From assembly GCA_004214065.1 (NCBI GenBank), contig SGZM01000001.1, positions 1 to 64,000 of the forward strand: 64,000 nucleotides of DNA, written 5' to 3'. This document shows, piece after piece, positions 26,068-35,735 of the stretch. Numbering within the stretch: the stretch's first letter is position 1; every line of letters starts with the position of its first letter. Below the pieces are notes generated by a model. It had not been told where the DNA came from. It did not search any database and saw only the letters and a list, made by a program, of their open reading frames with translations. The translations under genes were made by a program, and so were the position numbers. The DNA comes from Gammaproteobacteria bacterium. GTDB taxonomy: Bacteria > Pseudomonadota > Gammaproteobacteria > Magnimaribacterales > Magnimaribacteraceae.

Positions 26068-26844
26068 TTAAAGACTCTTGTCTAGATTAGAACTCGTCCC
26101 TATATCTTTGTAAAGCTCGGGTAAAAAACTAGCAAGATGATTCATTTCTTCATAACAATGCCTAAGAAGATCTTTAGCTAATTTATTATTGATAAATAAG
26201 CCCTTCAAAAAATGAATTTTGGAAAAATAAGTTAAGAAAGAGTTTATCAACTTATTATCATGCTCTAAATTATTTCCAAGCCAAAAATAACTTTGCATCT
26301 TGCTTCCGATATCATTATTTTCTACGTAATGAAGTAAGTTTGCTATTTTTACTCCAGTCTCCATGTCCGTTACTCTTGCACATATAGCTGTAGATGTATT
26401 TATATCGAGAGCGCCAAGACCAAACTCTTTTGGATCTAAAAAGGAGATACATAATTTGGAATACTTTTTCCCAATATATTCTTCAACGTAAGAGTTAATT
26501 CCTATATATCTTTCTTTATCGTTATTTAAATTTGATCTATCTTGAGTTAACTTTGAAGAGATATGATCTAGTGGATGCCATAGCTGATATCTTTCAGAAT
26601 CGGGTAAATGCCATGCAAACCACCAATCAATCATCAGAGGTCTCACTTCTTGCATTAAGGTTGTGCATTTTACAAAATATGAATTCTTTTTATCTTTATA
26701 AACGCCATCGAGAATATCTAATTTAACGATTTCGTCACTATGACTGGGATCATTGAATTCCATTAAAACAACTTCTTTTGAAAGGGAAGATGTAACTGAA
26801 GCAGATAAGGGAGATAAAGGTGTTTTATACTTAGATAAATCCAT
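26068..26844 (-). CDS. DAPG hydrolase (PhlG)-like protein
   Basis: A 258-residue protein resembling the 2,4-diacetylphloroglucinol hydrolase family, zinc-dependent C-C bond hydrolases. The WWFAWHLPDSERYQLWHPLDH stretch (from about residue 74) with several His and Glu is the most recognisable part; a C-terminal HCYEEMNHLASFLPELY may supply further ligands. Substrates of marine members are unknown. It lies 9 nt downstream of lpd. The assignment comes from motif memory and needs a profile search. Confidence 0.6.
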   Translation of the reverse strand: MDLSKYKTPLSPLSASVTSSLSKEVVLMEFNDPSHSDEIVKLDILDGVYKDKKNSYFVKCTTLMQEVRPLMIDWWFAWHLPDSERYQLWHPLDHISSKLTQDRSNLNNDKERYIGINSYVEEYIGKKYSKLCISFLDPKEFGLGALDINTSTAICARVTDMETGVKIANLLHYVENNDIGSKMQSYFWLGNNLEHDNKLINSFLTYFSKIHFLKGLFINNKLAKDLLRHCYEEMNHLASFLPELYKDIGTSSNLDKSL

Positions 26845-26853
26845 CTAATTTAT

Positions 26854-28254
26854 TTAAGTTTTTTTCTTATTACGTATATGTATAGCCTTAGAATTCATAG
26901 CTAAAGTTGCTTCGTGAAGAGCTTCTGAAACTGTTGGATGACTAAATATAGAGGAACTAAAACCTTCTGAGCTTATATCGGCATCCATTGCAATCAATCC
27001 TTGTTGCAATATCTCAGAAGCTGATGGCCCAAAAATTTGGATTCCCAATATCTTATCTGACTTTGAATCAGCAACTATATTAACCGAACCTACCGTTTCG
27101 GAGATTGCTAAAGCTTTACCACTCGCCGCAAAGGGAAATGATCCTGTTTTATATTCTATGTTTTCTTCCTTAAGTTGATCTTCTGTTTTTCCCACCCATG
27201 CTATTTCTGGATGTGTGTAAATAACATTTGGTACATGGTCATAATTAATATGAGTATTATCTCCGTATATTCTCTCAGCTATCATTACTCCTTCTTCAGA
27301 GGCTTTGTGTGCTAACTGAGGCCCTCTTACAACGTCTCCGATTGCCCATATGTTTTCTAACTTGGTCTGACAAAATTCATTTACCTCTATAAATCCATTA
27401 TCAGTAAGTATTGAAGGGTCATCAAAACTTAAATGATTTGTATTAGGTTCTCGACCGATGGCAATAATAACTTTATCGCTATGGATAATTTGTTCTGAAT
27501 CATTAGATGAAAACTTTATCTCGGCGCAACTGTTTTGGTTCTTTATTTCAGAAATATCACATCCCAAATTTATATTTAAACCTTGGCTTTTAAATTCTCT
27601 TGCTATCTGACGAGACAACCTTGAATCTAGCATTGGCAGAAAAGTCTTCTCTGATTCTAAAATCGTAACCTCTGATCCTAATCTAGACCATATACTTCCG
27701 AGCTCTAAGCCAATGACTCCAGCCCCAACAACTACTAATCTTTTAGGAATAGTTAAAAATTCTAACGCCCCTTCACTATCAAAAATGACTTGATTATCTA
27801 TTTCTAGACCTGGAAAATTTCTTGGAGATGAACCAGTAGCTATAATTATGTTCCTAGCTTCGATCTCTTGGTTTCCATTGTCACCTATTACTTCAATACT
27901 ATTTTTTTTTATAGTTGTAGCTCTACCTTTTATCAAATCAACCTTATTTGTTTTGAGTAAGGCGGAAACTCCTTGAGTAAGTTGATCAATAACCACATTT
28001 TTTCGTGACATCATCTTTTCTAAATCAATACTTACATTTTCAACTCTTATACCATGCTCTGAGTAATCGTTATTTAACTGATAATGCTTCAAAGAAGAAT
28101 CCAGCAATGACTTAGAAGGAATGCAACCTATATTTAAGCAGGTACCTCCAACAGGTCCTTCTTCTATGCAGCCCACTTTTAAGCCTAGTTGACCTGCCCT
28201 TATAGCTGCCACATAACCTGCTGGACCGCTGCCTATTACTAAAATATCGTACAT
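26854..28254 (-). CDS. lpdA: Dihydrolipoyl dehydrogenase
   Basis: E3 component of 2-oxoacid dehydrogenase or glycine cleavage complexes; 466 residues, the family length. FAD motif VIGSGPAGYVAAIRA, redox disulfide GGTCLNIGCIPSK (from about residue 36), NAD motif VVGAGVIGLELGS, and the C-terminal HPTVSEALHEA with the catalytic His-Glu pair are all present. No E1/E2 genes are nearby, so its partner complex is elsewhere. It heads the operon lpd, PhlG-like, DUF1330, serine hydrolase. Confidence 0.93.
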   Translation of the reverse strand: MYDILVIGSGPAGYVAAIRAGQLGLKVGCIEEGPVGGTCLNIGCIPSKSLLDSSLKHYQLNNDYSEHGIRVENVSIDLEKMMSRKNVVIDQLTQGVSALLKTNKVDLIKGRATTIKKNSIEVIGDNGNQEIEARNIIIATGSSPRNFPGLEIDNQVIFDSEGALEFLTIPKRLVVVGAGVIGLELGSIWSRLGSEVTILESEKTFLPMLDSRLSRQIAREFKSQGLNINLGCDISEIKNQNSCAEIKFSSNDSEQIIHSDKVIIAIGREPNTNHLSFDDPSILTDNGFIEVNEFCQTKLENIWAIGDVVRGPQLAHKASEEGVMIAERIYGDNTHINYDHVPNVIYTHPEIAWVGKTEDQLKEENIEYKTGSFPFAASGKALAISETVGSVNIVADSKSDKILGIQIFGPSASEILQQGLIAMDADISSEGFSSSIFSHPTVSEALHEATLAMNSKAIHIRNKKKT

Positions 28255-28320
28255 ATCTTGATAAATACAATCATAACACTTCTAAGTATAACGATAGATA
28301 TTACTGACTAAGTATTATAA

Positions 28321-28346
28321 AAAAAGGGCCATAAAAGGCCCTTTTA
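28321..28346 (-). terminator. Intrinsic terminator after the acyl-CoA dehydrogenase gene
   Basis: A perfect 9-bp stem (AAAAGGGCC with GGCCCTTTT) around a 6-nt loop. On the minus strand it is followed by a T5 run, placing it 16 nt downstream of the acyl-CoA dehydrogenase stop and separating that gene from lpd. Confidence 0.85.
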
Positions 28347-28361
28347 TTATTGAGAATTCCT

Positions 28362-29609
28362 TTAATCTCTTGTTACTACAACCTCAGAAGATTGATCACT
28401 ATATTTAGACAGTTCTTCTCTCGCTATAACTCTTCTGTGAACCTCATCTGGACCATCTGCCAATCGCAAAGTTCTCATATGAGCGTACATACTGGCTAGA
28501 GGGAAATCTTGACTGACTCCGCCTCCGCCGTGCATTTGGATAGCTCTATCAATTAACCTACATGCTACTATAGGTACATGTACCTTTATTTGTGCAATTT
28601 CACTTCTAGCAACCTTATTGCCCACTGTATCCATCATATGAGCTGCATTAAGAGTAAGTAATCTAGAAGTTTCAATGTCTATTCTACTTTCTGCAATGTA
28701 GTCATAGTTGGCTCCCAAAGTTGAGATTTTCTTTCCAAAGGCTACTCTTTCTTCAGATCTTTTAATCATCAATTCCAGTGCTCTTTCCATAACACCAATA
28801 GTTCTCATGCAATGATGAATTCTACCTGGCCCTAATCTGCCTTGAGATATCTCAAACCCTCTTCCTTCACCTAGAAGAAGATTTTCTTTTGGAACCCTAA
28901 CATCTTTAAATGAAACTCTACCGTGTCCATGAGGAGCATCGTCGTAACCAAAGACATGCATCATTTTCTCTATTTTAATGCCCGGAGTATCCATTGGCAC
29001 AATGATTTGTGATTGTCTTTGATGCTTTGGATTGTCTGGGTTTGTCATACACATGAAAATTAATACCTTACACCTAGGATCACCTGCACCAGAAGTCCAC
29101 CACTTCTCTCCATTGATAACATATTCATCTCCGTCTAAAACTGCTGAAGAACATATATTAGTGGCGTCTGAAGAAGCCACAGCTGGTTCTGTCATTGCAA
29201 AAGCAGATCTTATTTCTCCATTCAGCAATGGCTTAAGCCATCTCTCTTGTTGCTCTTCATTTGCGTACCTGGCTAATACTTCCATATTTCCGGTATCCGG
29301 AGCAGCGCAATTAAATATTTCTGAAGCAATTCCTGATCTTCCCATAATTTCTGCTAAAGGAGCGTAATCAAGATTACTCATGCTCTCACCCATTGGATTT
29401 TCAGGAAGAAATAAGTTCCACAGACCTTCGGATTTAGCGATTTCTTTTTTATCTTCAATTATTTGAGGGATTTGCCACCTATCTCCTTGTTGAGTAAATT
29501 CTTCCATTTGTTGCGCGTATATTGCTTCAGCTGGATAAACGTGATCGTCTAAAAACTTAGAAATACGTAATTGCAGATCTTTAGATCTTTCAGAAAATTC
29601 AAAACCCAT
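28362..29609 (-). CDS. Acyl-CoA dehydrogenase family protein (ACAD10/11-like)
   Basis: A 415-residue FAD enzyme that desaturates acyl-CoA. Visible parts are the FAD/substrate loop [54 protein letters not shown] and the C-terminal [35 protein letters not shown] (split here between the glycine-rich and FAD-binding parts). The ADGPDEVH ending matches the ACAD10/11 group, which in eukaryotes acts with a phosphotransferase domain; a phosphotransferase of that type is encoded at 57022. AAGGAG precedes the ATG; a terminator follows. Confidence 0.92.
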   Translation of the reverse strand: MGFEFSERSKDLQLRISKFLDDHVYPAEAIYAQQMEEFTQQGDRWQIPQIIEDKKEIAKSEGLWNLFLPENPMGESMSNLDYAPLAEIMGRSGIASEIFNCAAPDTGNMEVLARYANEEQQERWLKPLLNGEIRSAFAMTEPAVASSDATNICSSAVLDGDEYVINGEKWWTSGAGDPRCKVLIFMCMTNPDNPKHQRQSQIIVPMDTPGIKIEKMMHVFGYDDAPHGHGRVSFKDVRVPKENLLLGEGRGFEISQGRLGPGRIHHCMRTIGVMERALELMIKRSEERVAFGKKISTLGANYDYIAESRIDIETSRLLTLNAAHMMDTVGNKVARSEIAQIKVHVPIVACRLIDRAIQMHGGGGVSQDFPLASMYAHMRTLRLADGPDEVHRRVIAREELSKYSDQSSEVVVTRD

Positions 29610-29763
29610 TTTTTTCTCCTTATAATTTATATAAATACCTAAATAAGGTATTATAAGTATCAGTTATATCGTTTATTTAGTAATTATTGAATCATAAACC
29701 ATCTGTCCAGTTAGTCCATTAAACTTCTTACTTCTAGTAAATTAACCCACAGTAAAATTTGAA

Positions 29764-30672
29764 ATGAATCTTAAAGAAACTGACCTAAATCTCTTCATAG
29801 CTTTTGATGTTATCTATACAGAGAAAAATTTAACCAAAGCAGGGCAAGTTTTAGGTATAACCCAACCAGCAGTTAGTAATGCATTATCAAGACTAAGAGA
29901 ACTCTTTGATGATGAGCTTTTTATAAGAACTTCTAAAGGAATGATTCCAACTCCTGTTGCGAATCAAATTATAAATGATGTTAGAAGTGCGTTATCTCTT
30001 ATACAGAATACAATTTCTGAAGCTGAGAAATTTGACCCTTTTACAGCTGAAATGACATTCAAGATTTCTATTGGAGACAGCTCAGAATACAGACTACTTC
30101 CGCTACTAATTAAAGAGTTAGCAGAAGTTGCACCTAAGATAAAAGTAGAAACATACTTAACTCCTAGAAAAGATGCCCCTAGGGAACTAGCCTCAGGCAC
30201 AATAGATTTCAGTATCGATCCTCCGGTTCACAGCGACCCACACCTTAAACATGAAAAGATCTATGAAGAAGACTATGTAATGATCGTAAGGAAAGATCAT
30301 CCTATACTTGAAAAAAAGGAAATAACAATTCAAGACTATCTTGACCTCTCTCATATACATATTTCTAATCGAAAAACTGGATTAGGGCACGTAGACATGA
30401 CACTTTATAGACTGGGCTTGTCTAGAGATATCTCTTTAAGAGCTCAGCATTTTTTGGTTGCACCTTATATTGTAGAGCAATCGGACCTCGCAATTACTAC
30501 AACAAAAGGATTTGCAGTTGACAGAAATCTAGCGTGGAGAGAATTGCCCTTCGAAATAGACCCTCTAGTTCTGCACTTGTATTGGCATGAAGCCAAAGAC
30601 TCTGACACCTCATCTAAATGGATGAAGGAATTAATGCTGAAGACCTACGGTAAACTGCAAAAGGTTATCTAA
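29764..30672 (+). CDS. LysR-type transcriptional regulator
   Basis: A 302-residue regulator with an N-terminal winged helix (DLNLFIAFDVIYTEKNLTKA, QPAVSNALSRLRELFDD) and a periplasmic-binding-like effector domain from about residue 90. The N-terminal pattern is of the NodD/NahR-like type. It is divergent from the acyl-CoA dehydrogenase across a 154-nt AT-rich spacer, which makes that gene its likely target by the usual LysR logic. tRNA-Leu follows on the opposite strand 3 nt after its stop. Confidence 0.9.
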   Translation: MNLKETDLNLFIAFDVIYTEKNLTKAGQVLGITQPAVSNALSRLRELFDDELFIRTSKGMIPTPVANQIINDVRSALSLIQNTISEAEKFDPFTAEMTFKISIGDSSEYRLLPLLIKELAEVAPKIKVETYLTPRKDAPRELASGTIDFSIDPPVHSDPHLKHEKIYEEDYVMIVRKDHPILEKKEITIQDYLDLSHIHISNRKTGLGHVDMTLYRLGLSRDISLRAQHFLVAPYIVEQSDLAITTTKGFAVDRNLAWRELPFEIDPLVLHLYWHEAKDSDTSSKWMKELMLKTYGKLQKVI

Positions 30673-30675
30673 AGT

Positions 30676-30760
<85 letters not shown>

Positions 30761-30798
30761 GAGAGCGAGTATTATAAGCATAAAAGAAATAATGTAAC

Positions 30799-31473
30799 CT
30801 ATTCGTTTGAAGTATCTGAAACAACCAACTCGAGTTGGTTAATTTTTTCCTTCATAGTAATGAGAGACTTATTGACCTGGAGACGATAGACATTAAAAGA
30901 ATCAAGTGTGTCCTGAATGTCCTTCAGATCTTCAGAAGTAGCCTCTGACGCGACCTGATTAACATCTTGCATAGTTTGATTTGCTTTTTCTTGAATCTTT
31001 GCAATCTTCGCTAATTCCAATGACATAGCCCTTTGCTGCGCAGAGAGGGTTTTATTTTTCTTAATGAGATCATCTATCTTTGCAGATAAGTCTTCAATAG
31101 AGTTTAAGTTCTCAGTTATATTTTTCCTATTTCTCTTATTACTTAAATCCCACAACTTTCTAACCTCTTTATTAACAAATTTTAATTCTGAGTCTAGGCT
31201 TTGATTTAAGTCTTTTATGGTGTCGACTTGCTGATCATAACTCTCTTCTAAGCTACTGATTCTCTCAATGAAATTTTGGCCTGCTTGTTGTTGATTACCG
31301 GAAGTATTAAAAAACCATAGATATAAAACTATTAAACCAACTAGATTTAATATGGTGAGAATTGAAGAAAATAGAAACCCTCCCCCTTTGATTCTTCGAT
31401 TGCCTTTTTTAGATGAAGCTTCAGGTCTAACAGGTTTTATATCCTTTTTTTTATCTTCTAAGTTTTCGTTCAT
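30799..31473 (-). CDS. Single-pass coiled-coil membrane protein of unknown function
   Basis: A 224-residue protein with a basic, proline-containing cytoplasmic tail (1-31), one membrane helix (about 33-55, FLFSSILTILNLVGLIVLYL) and a long periplasmic region that is mostly coiled coil (about 66-220, rich in E, K, Q, N, with LSSLEESYDQQVDTIKDLNQ-type heptads). The arrangement resembles HemX-like or divisome scaffold proteins, but no conserved motif allows a name. It is divergent from the acyl-CoA dehydrogenase at 31580. Confidence 0.65.
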   Translation of the reverse strand: MNENLEDKKKDIKPVRPEASSKKGNRRIKGGGFLFSSILTILNLVGLIVLYLWFFNTSGNQQQAGQNFIERISSLEESYDQQVDTIKDLNQSLDSELKFVNKEVRKLWDLSNKRNRKNITENLNSIEDLSAKIDDLIKKNKTLSAQQRAMSLELAKIAKIQEKANQTMQDVNQVASEATSEDLKDIQDTLDSFNVYRLQVNKSLITMKEKINQLELVVSDTSNE

Positions 31474-31579
31474 TGTTCAATTTTGCCCTTTCATTCTATT
31501 TGATCGTATATACAATAGATCCTAAAATTAAGTTTAACAATTAATCTAAAATAGGATTAGATTTAAATAGAGGAATATT

Positions 31580-32683
31580 ATGAATTTTGAATTTTCTGCT
31601 GATCAAATGCAATTAAAAGATATTGCTAGAAAATTTCTGGAGAAAGAAGAATCAGTTAAAAGAGCTAGGAACATACTAGAAGGAGACGCCTCTTATGATG
31701 AAGATCTATGGTCTCAAGTCATTGAAATGGGTTTTACAGCAACTGCTATTCCAGAAGAATATGGTGGTCTTGGACTAGGTTATCTCGAGCTATGTGTCAT
31801 AGCTGAAGAGCTTGGAAGAAGTCTTGCACCAACACCTTTCTCTTCAAGTGTATATCTTGCTACAGAAGCGATCTTAAATTTTGGTGATGACTCTGTAAAA
31901 CAAGCTATGTTACCGGCATTTGCTTCAGGTGAAAAAATAGGTGCTTTTGCACACAGCGAATCTAATACATCGCCTACTGAAGCCAATATCAATTGCACAT
32001 ATTCTGATGGCACTTTATCTGGAACGAAAATTGCTGTTGTAGATGGAGATGTAGCAAATACCTTTATAGTTACCGCGAAAAGTGGTTCATCAGTGGGTCT
32101 GTATTTAGTTGATGGGGCTTCAGAGGGTATAGAAATTACTCCTCAATCAACTTTAGATCCCTCTAGGTCTCACGCATCTATAACTTTCAATAACACTGCT
32201 GCGATAGAACTTAAATCAGATTGGTCAGATGTTCTCAATCTATTAGACAGAGCAGCTGTTTTGTTCTCGTTTGAACAATTAGGTGGGGCTGAAGCTTGTA
32301 TGGATATGGCTAAAGAATACGCAATGGGTAGATATGCTTTTGGAAGGTCCATCGCATCATTCCAAGCTATAAAACATAAGTTAGCTGATATGTTTATTGC
32401 TGTTGAGCTTGCTAGATCTAATTGTTATTACGGGGCATGGGCTTTAAGTACTGATGCTCCTGAATTACCTACTGCTGCAGCAACTTGCAGAGTAAGTGCT
32501 AGCCAAGCCTTTCATGAATGTTCAAAAGAGAATATTCAAACTCATGGAGGCATGGGTTTCACTTGGGAATTTGACTGTCACCTTTATTACAGAAGATGTC
32601 GTCAGCTTGCAGCCAATATTGGCAGTCAAGCAATTTGGAAAGATAAACTAATAGGCTCTTTAGAAAGAGCTAATCAAATATAG
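31580..32683 (+). CDS. Acyl-CoA dehydrogenase
   Basis: A 367-residue flavoprotein of the acyl-CoA dehydrogenase fold. The N-terminal helical domain (MNFEFSADQMQLKDIARKFL), a divergent middle beta domain, and a C-terminal region with YAFGRSIASFQAIKHKLADM and IQTHGGMGFTWEFDCHLYYRR are present. The middle-domain S/T motif is less conserved than in the partner at 32693, as often seen in the FadE28/29-like heterodimeric enzymes. A GAGGAAT Shine-Dalgarno precedes the start. It is followed after 9 nt by a second acyl-CoA dehydrogenase, suggesting an alpha2beta2 enzyme of the steroid/side-chain type (inference). Confidence 0.9.
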   Translation: MNFEFSADQMQLKDIARKFLEKEESVKRARNILEGDASYDEDLWSQVIEMGFTATAIPEEYGGLGLGYLELCVIAEELGRSLAPTPFSSSVYLATEAILNFGDDSVKQAMLPAFASGEKIGAFAHSESNTSPTEANINCTYSDGTLSGTKIAVVDGDVANTFIVTAKSGSSVGLYLVDGASEGIEITPQSTLDPSRSHASITFNNTAAIELKSDWSDVLNLLDRAAVLFSFEQLGGAEACMDMAKEYAMGRYAFGRSIASFQAIKHKLADMFIAVELARSNCYYGAWALSTDAPELPTAAATCRVSASQAFHECSKENIQTHGGMGFTWEFDCHLYYRRCRQLAANIGSQAIWKDKLIGSLERANQI

Positions 32684-32692
32684 GAGAAAGAT

Positions 32693-33922
32693 ATGGATTT
32701 TAATGATACTCCCGAAGAAGCTAAATTTAGAAAAGAAGCTTACGAATGGCTCAAAGCAAATGCAGAGCTAAAAGATGGACCAAAAGATGGCTGGAGAGCT
32801 TCTTCAGAAGAAGAAGGTCTGAAAGAAGTCAAAGTTTGGCAAAAGAAACTTCATGAAAGTGGTTGGGCTTGCTTGCATTGGCCAAAGATGTACGGTGGAA
32901 GAGAGTCTACACCCATAGAAAGAGTTATTTGGGGTCAAGAAGTTTCAAAATTTAAAGTGCCTGGTGGTTACTTAGAAATTGGACAAGGAATGGCCGGACC
33001 AGTCATGATGATGTATGCCACTGAAGAGCAAAAGGAAAGATATCTCCCCCCTCTTGCAACTGGTGAAGAAATCTGGTGTCAGTTATTCAGCGAACCTGCA
33101 GCTGGCTCTGATGTTGCAGGTATAAAAACAAAAGCAGAGTTAGACGGAGATACTTGGACTATTAACGGACAGAAAGTTTGGACTTCCGGAGCACATTTTA
33201 GTGATTACGGTATTCTTGTTACGAGAAGTGACCCTTCAGCACCAAAACATAAAGGTTTAACCTTCTTCTTTGTAGATATGAAATCCCCGGGTATAGAGGT
33301 CAAACCAATCAAACAGATTTCAGGTGGTGCAAATTTCAATGAAGTCTATTTCACGGATGTAAAAATTCCTGATAGCCAAAGACTGGGTGCCGTTGGAGAT
33401 GGATGGAAAGTATCTCTTACTACTTTAATGAACGAAAGACTAGCCGTAGGTGATGCTTCTGGACCAGACTTTGAAGAGGCTTTCTCTTTGGCAAGAGGTC
33501 AAGACTTAAATGGCAAATTAGCAATTGAAAATGATGCAGTAAGAGAAAAACTAGCAGATTGGTACTGCCAGCAAAGTGGATTGAAATACGCTAAGTATAG
33601 AAATATTTCAGCACTCTCCAGAGGGGAAACTCCAGGCCCACAATCTTCAATAACCAAAATTGTTAGTGGTAATAAACTGCAGGAAATTGCTAATTTTGGT
33701 CTAGATATATTAGATTCTGCAGGAATATTAAGAACTGATGAGGAAGGAGCAGAACAATCTATGTATCAGTATGGATTTTACGGAGCTGCGGGTATAAGAA
33801 TTGCTGGTGGAACTGATGAGATCTTAAAGAATATTATATCTGAACAGGTACTTGGGATGCCTCAAGACATGAGAGCTGATAAAGGTCTACCTTTCAACGA
33901 AATACCTACAGGAAATAAGTAG
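32693..33922 (+). CDS. Acyl-CoA dehydrogenase, second subunit or paralogue
   Basis: A 409-residue acyl-CoA dehydrogenase. The FAD loop WCQLFSEPAAGSDVAG (near 123-138), KVWTSGAHFSDYGILVTRSD and the C-terminal RIAGGTDEILKNIISEQVLG are clear. Its start has the Shine-Dalgarno TAGGAGAAAG overlapping the upstream gene's end. Together with the 367-residue partner it forms a two-gene operon closed by an intrinsic terminator at 33939. Confidence 0.92.
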   Translation: MDFNDTPEEAKFRKEAYEWLKANAELKDGPKDGWRASSEEEGLKEVKVWQKKLHESGWACLHWPKMYGGRESTPIERVIWGQEVSKFKVPGGYLEIGQGMAGPVMMMYATEEQKERYLPPLATGEEIWCQLFSEPAAGSDVAGIKTKAELDGDTWTINGQKVWTSGAHFSDYGILVTRSDPSAPKHKGLTFFFVDMKSPGIEVKPIKQISGGANFNEVYFTDVKIPDSQRLGAVGDGWKVSLTTLMNERLAVGDASGPDFEEAFSLARGQDLNGKLAIENDAVREKLADWYCQQSGLKYAKYRNISALSRGETPGPQSSITKIVSGNKLQEIANFGLDILDSAGILRTDEEGAEQSMYQYGFYGAAGIRIAGGTDEILKNIISEQVLGMPQDMRADKGLPFNEIPTGNK

Positions 33923-33938
33923 ACAAGCAGATACTAAC

Positions 33939-33983
33939 AAAGGCGCCAACTCGTTTATAAATAGTGAGTTTGCGCCTTTTTCT
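33939..33983 (+). terminator. Intrinsic terminator of the acyl-CoA dehydrogenase pair
   Basis: Stem AAAGGCGC (33939-33946) with GCGCCTTT (33972-33979), extended by AACTC with GAGTT after a single C/T mismatch, a 13-nt loop, then TTTCTTT. It lies 16 nt after the acyl-CoA dehydrogenase stop. Its 3' arm overlaps the coding region of the mnmC N-terminus. Confidence 0.85.
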
Positions 33984-35735
33984 TTAAAAAACGATTCCCT
34001 CTTCTCAGCGGAGTTTGATGATTTATATTCTTCATCTAAAGGTGCTGTTGAAGAATGTCAGTATGTATTTATAAAAGGCAATAACCTTGAGGAAAGATTT
34101 TGTAATCTTGAATCCAACTCAAATTTTTTTATTGGGGAGATAGGCTTTGGCATAGGAATTAATTTCCTTACAACTTGCAAAACTTGGTTAAGTTTCACAA
34201 AAAATAATCAGGTTCTTGAGTTTTACACTTTTGATAGATATTTATTTCAATTAAAAGATTTCAAAAAGCTACTAGCCTCTTTCCCAGAATTAAAGGAATA
34301 CAGCATAGAATTGGAAAAGAAATACCCAAAGAATATTGAAGGTATTCAAAAAATATCCTTATTTGAAGGAAGAGTTTCACTAAATCTAGTAATCGGCGAA
34401 ATTAACAAGACTCGTGAATATATCGATTTAATCAATCAAGTCGATGCTTGGTTTTTTGATGGTTTCTCACCTTCAAAAAATCCTGATCTCTGGTCACAAG
34501 AATTGTTTATAGCTATTAATAATACCTGTCATGAGCAAAGTACTTTCTCCACTTATACTTCGTCAGGACTTGTAAAGAATAATCTAAAGGAGTCTGGCTT
34601 TGATTATATAAAAACAAAAGGATTTTCAAAAAAGAGACATATGCTTTCGGGTAATGCAGTCTCTAAAATAAAAAGAAATTCCTTAAATAAAAAAGTAGCC
34701 GTAATAGGTACGGGAATTACAGGATGTACATTGAGCTATATGCTGGCAAAAAAAGGTATTGAAGTAGACTTATTTGAGCAGTCAGAATCTATATGTTCAG
34801 GGGCATCGTCTCATGAATTATTAGTCACCTACCCAAGACTTTCTGCACATGATTCACCTTTTGGGCGTTTCAATCTTCAGTCTTATATTTACGCAACGAA
34901 TTTTTACGATAATTTAGAAACTGCTGCGTGGAAAAAAACTGGAGTCATTCTCCTTAATCACGATGAATCAACCCAAAAAAGACAATCCTCCCTTTTAGAA
35001 AAGAGATCAGATGGAGAGATATATCAGTATCTTAATTCTGATGAAGCTTCGAAGATATCTGGAATTGAACTTAAATTTAATGGTCTACTTTACAAAGATG
35101 CCGGATACATTCTTCCTAATGATCTATGCAGATCTTTAATTGACTCTCCTAAGATAAATCTTTTTACTTCTGCAGAAGTAAAAAATATCTCAACAATGCA
35201 AGATGTAACGAGCTTTAGTGTTGATGAGAAAATTTATGAGTATGAAGATGTATGTTTATGTACTGGCAGCGATACATCTAAACTTCTTAAAATTGAAGGT
35301 TTCAATATAAAGAGAGGACAAGTAACCCATATAGAAACCCAGGATAGCATCCTCAATATCAATTTACCTATTTGTGCAAAAGGTTATATTTCTCCTCAGG
35401 TTAATGACCTTCATATTGTGGGCTCTAGTTACAGTAATGAGGATCATACAAAGTTAACCGAAGAAGAACATTTATCCAATCTAAAAAATCTTAAATTAAT
35501 TTCTGATGGAGATATGGTAATTAATTCCGGAAAGGCTGGTCTAAGAGCGGTAGCAAAGGACCACATGCCTATAGTAGGTAAAAAAAATGGTTTATACATA
35601 AGTACATGTCATGGTTCAAGGGCATCAGTTACGGCCCCAATAAGTGCAGAAATCATATCAAATCTTATTGCCAATGAAGCACCTCCTTTGATGAAAAGAG
35701 AACTGGAACACTTATCTCCTGAAAGATTTAGTTAA
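33957..35735 (+). CDS. mnmC: Bifunctional tRNA 5-methylaminomethyl-2-thiouridine enzyme MnmC
   Basis: Finishes mnm5s2U at the tRNA wobble base: an N-terminal SAM methyltransferase and a C-terminal FAD oxidoreductase. Translation of the frame upstream of the TTG at 34311 gives family sequence (SAEFDDLY, ECQYVFIKGNNLEERF, and the SAM motif IGEIGFGIGINFLTT), so the gene begins before that TTG. No ATG, GTG or TTG exists in frame between the stop at 33870 and 34311. An ATA at 33957 is used here as a notional start. The FAD motif VAVIGTGITGCTLSYMLAKK and GKAGLRAVAKDHMPIVG are intact. It overlaps the convergent DUF4136 gene by 8 nt. Confidence 0.8.
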   Translation: MNSEFAPFSLKNDSLFSAEFDDLYSSSKGAVEECQYVFIKGNNLEERFCNLESNSNFFIGEIGFGIGINFLTTCKTWLSFTKNNQVLEFYTFDRYLFQLKDFKKLLASFPELKEYSIELEKKYPKNIEGIQKISLFEGRVSLNLVIGEINKTREYIDLINQVDAWFFDGFSPSKNPDLWSQELFIAINNTCHEQSTFSTYTSSGLVKNNLKESGFDYIKTKGFSKKRHMLSGNAVSKIKRNSLNKKVAVIGTGITGCTLSYMLAKKGIEVDLFEQSESICSGASSHELLVTYPRLSAHDSPFGRFNLQSYIYATNFYDNLETAAWKKTGVILLNHDESTQKRQSSLLEKRSDGEIYQYLNSDEASKISGIELKFNGLLYKDAGYILPNDLCRSLIDSPKINLFTSAEVKNISTMQDVTSFSVDEKIYEYEDVCLCTGSDTSKLLKIEGFNIKRGQVTHIETQDSILNINLPICAKGYISPQVNDLHIVGSSYSNEDHTKLTEEEHLSNLKNLKLISDGDMVINSGKAGLRAVAKDHMPIVGKKNGLYISTCHGSRASVTAPISAEIISNLIANEAPPLMKRELEHLSPERFS

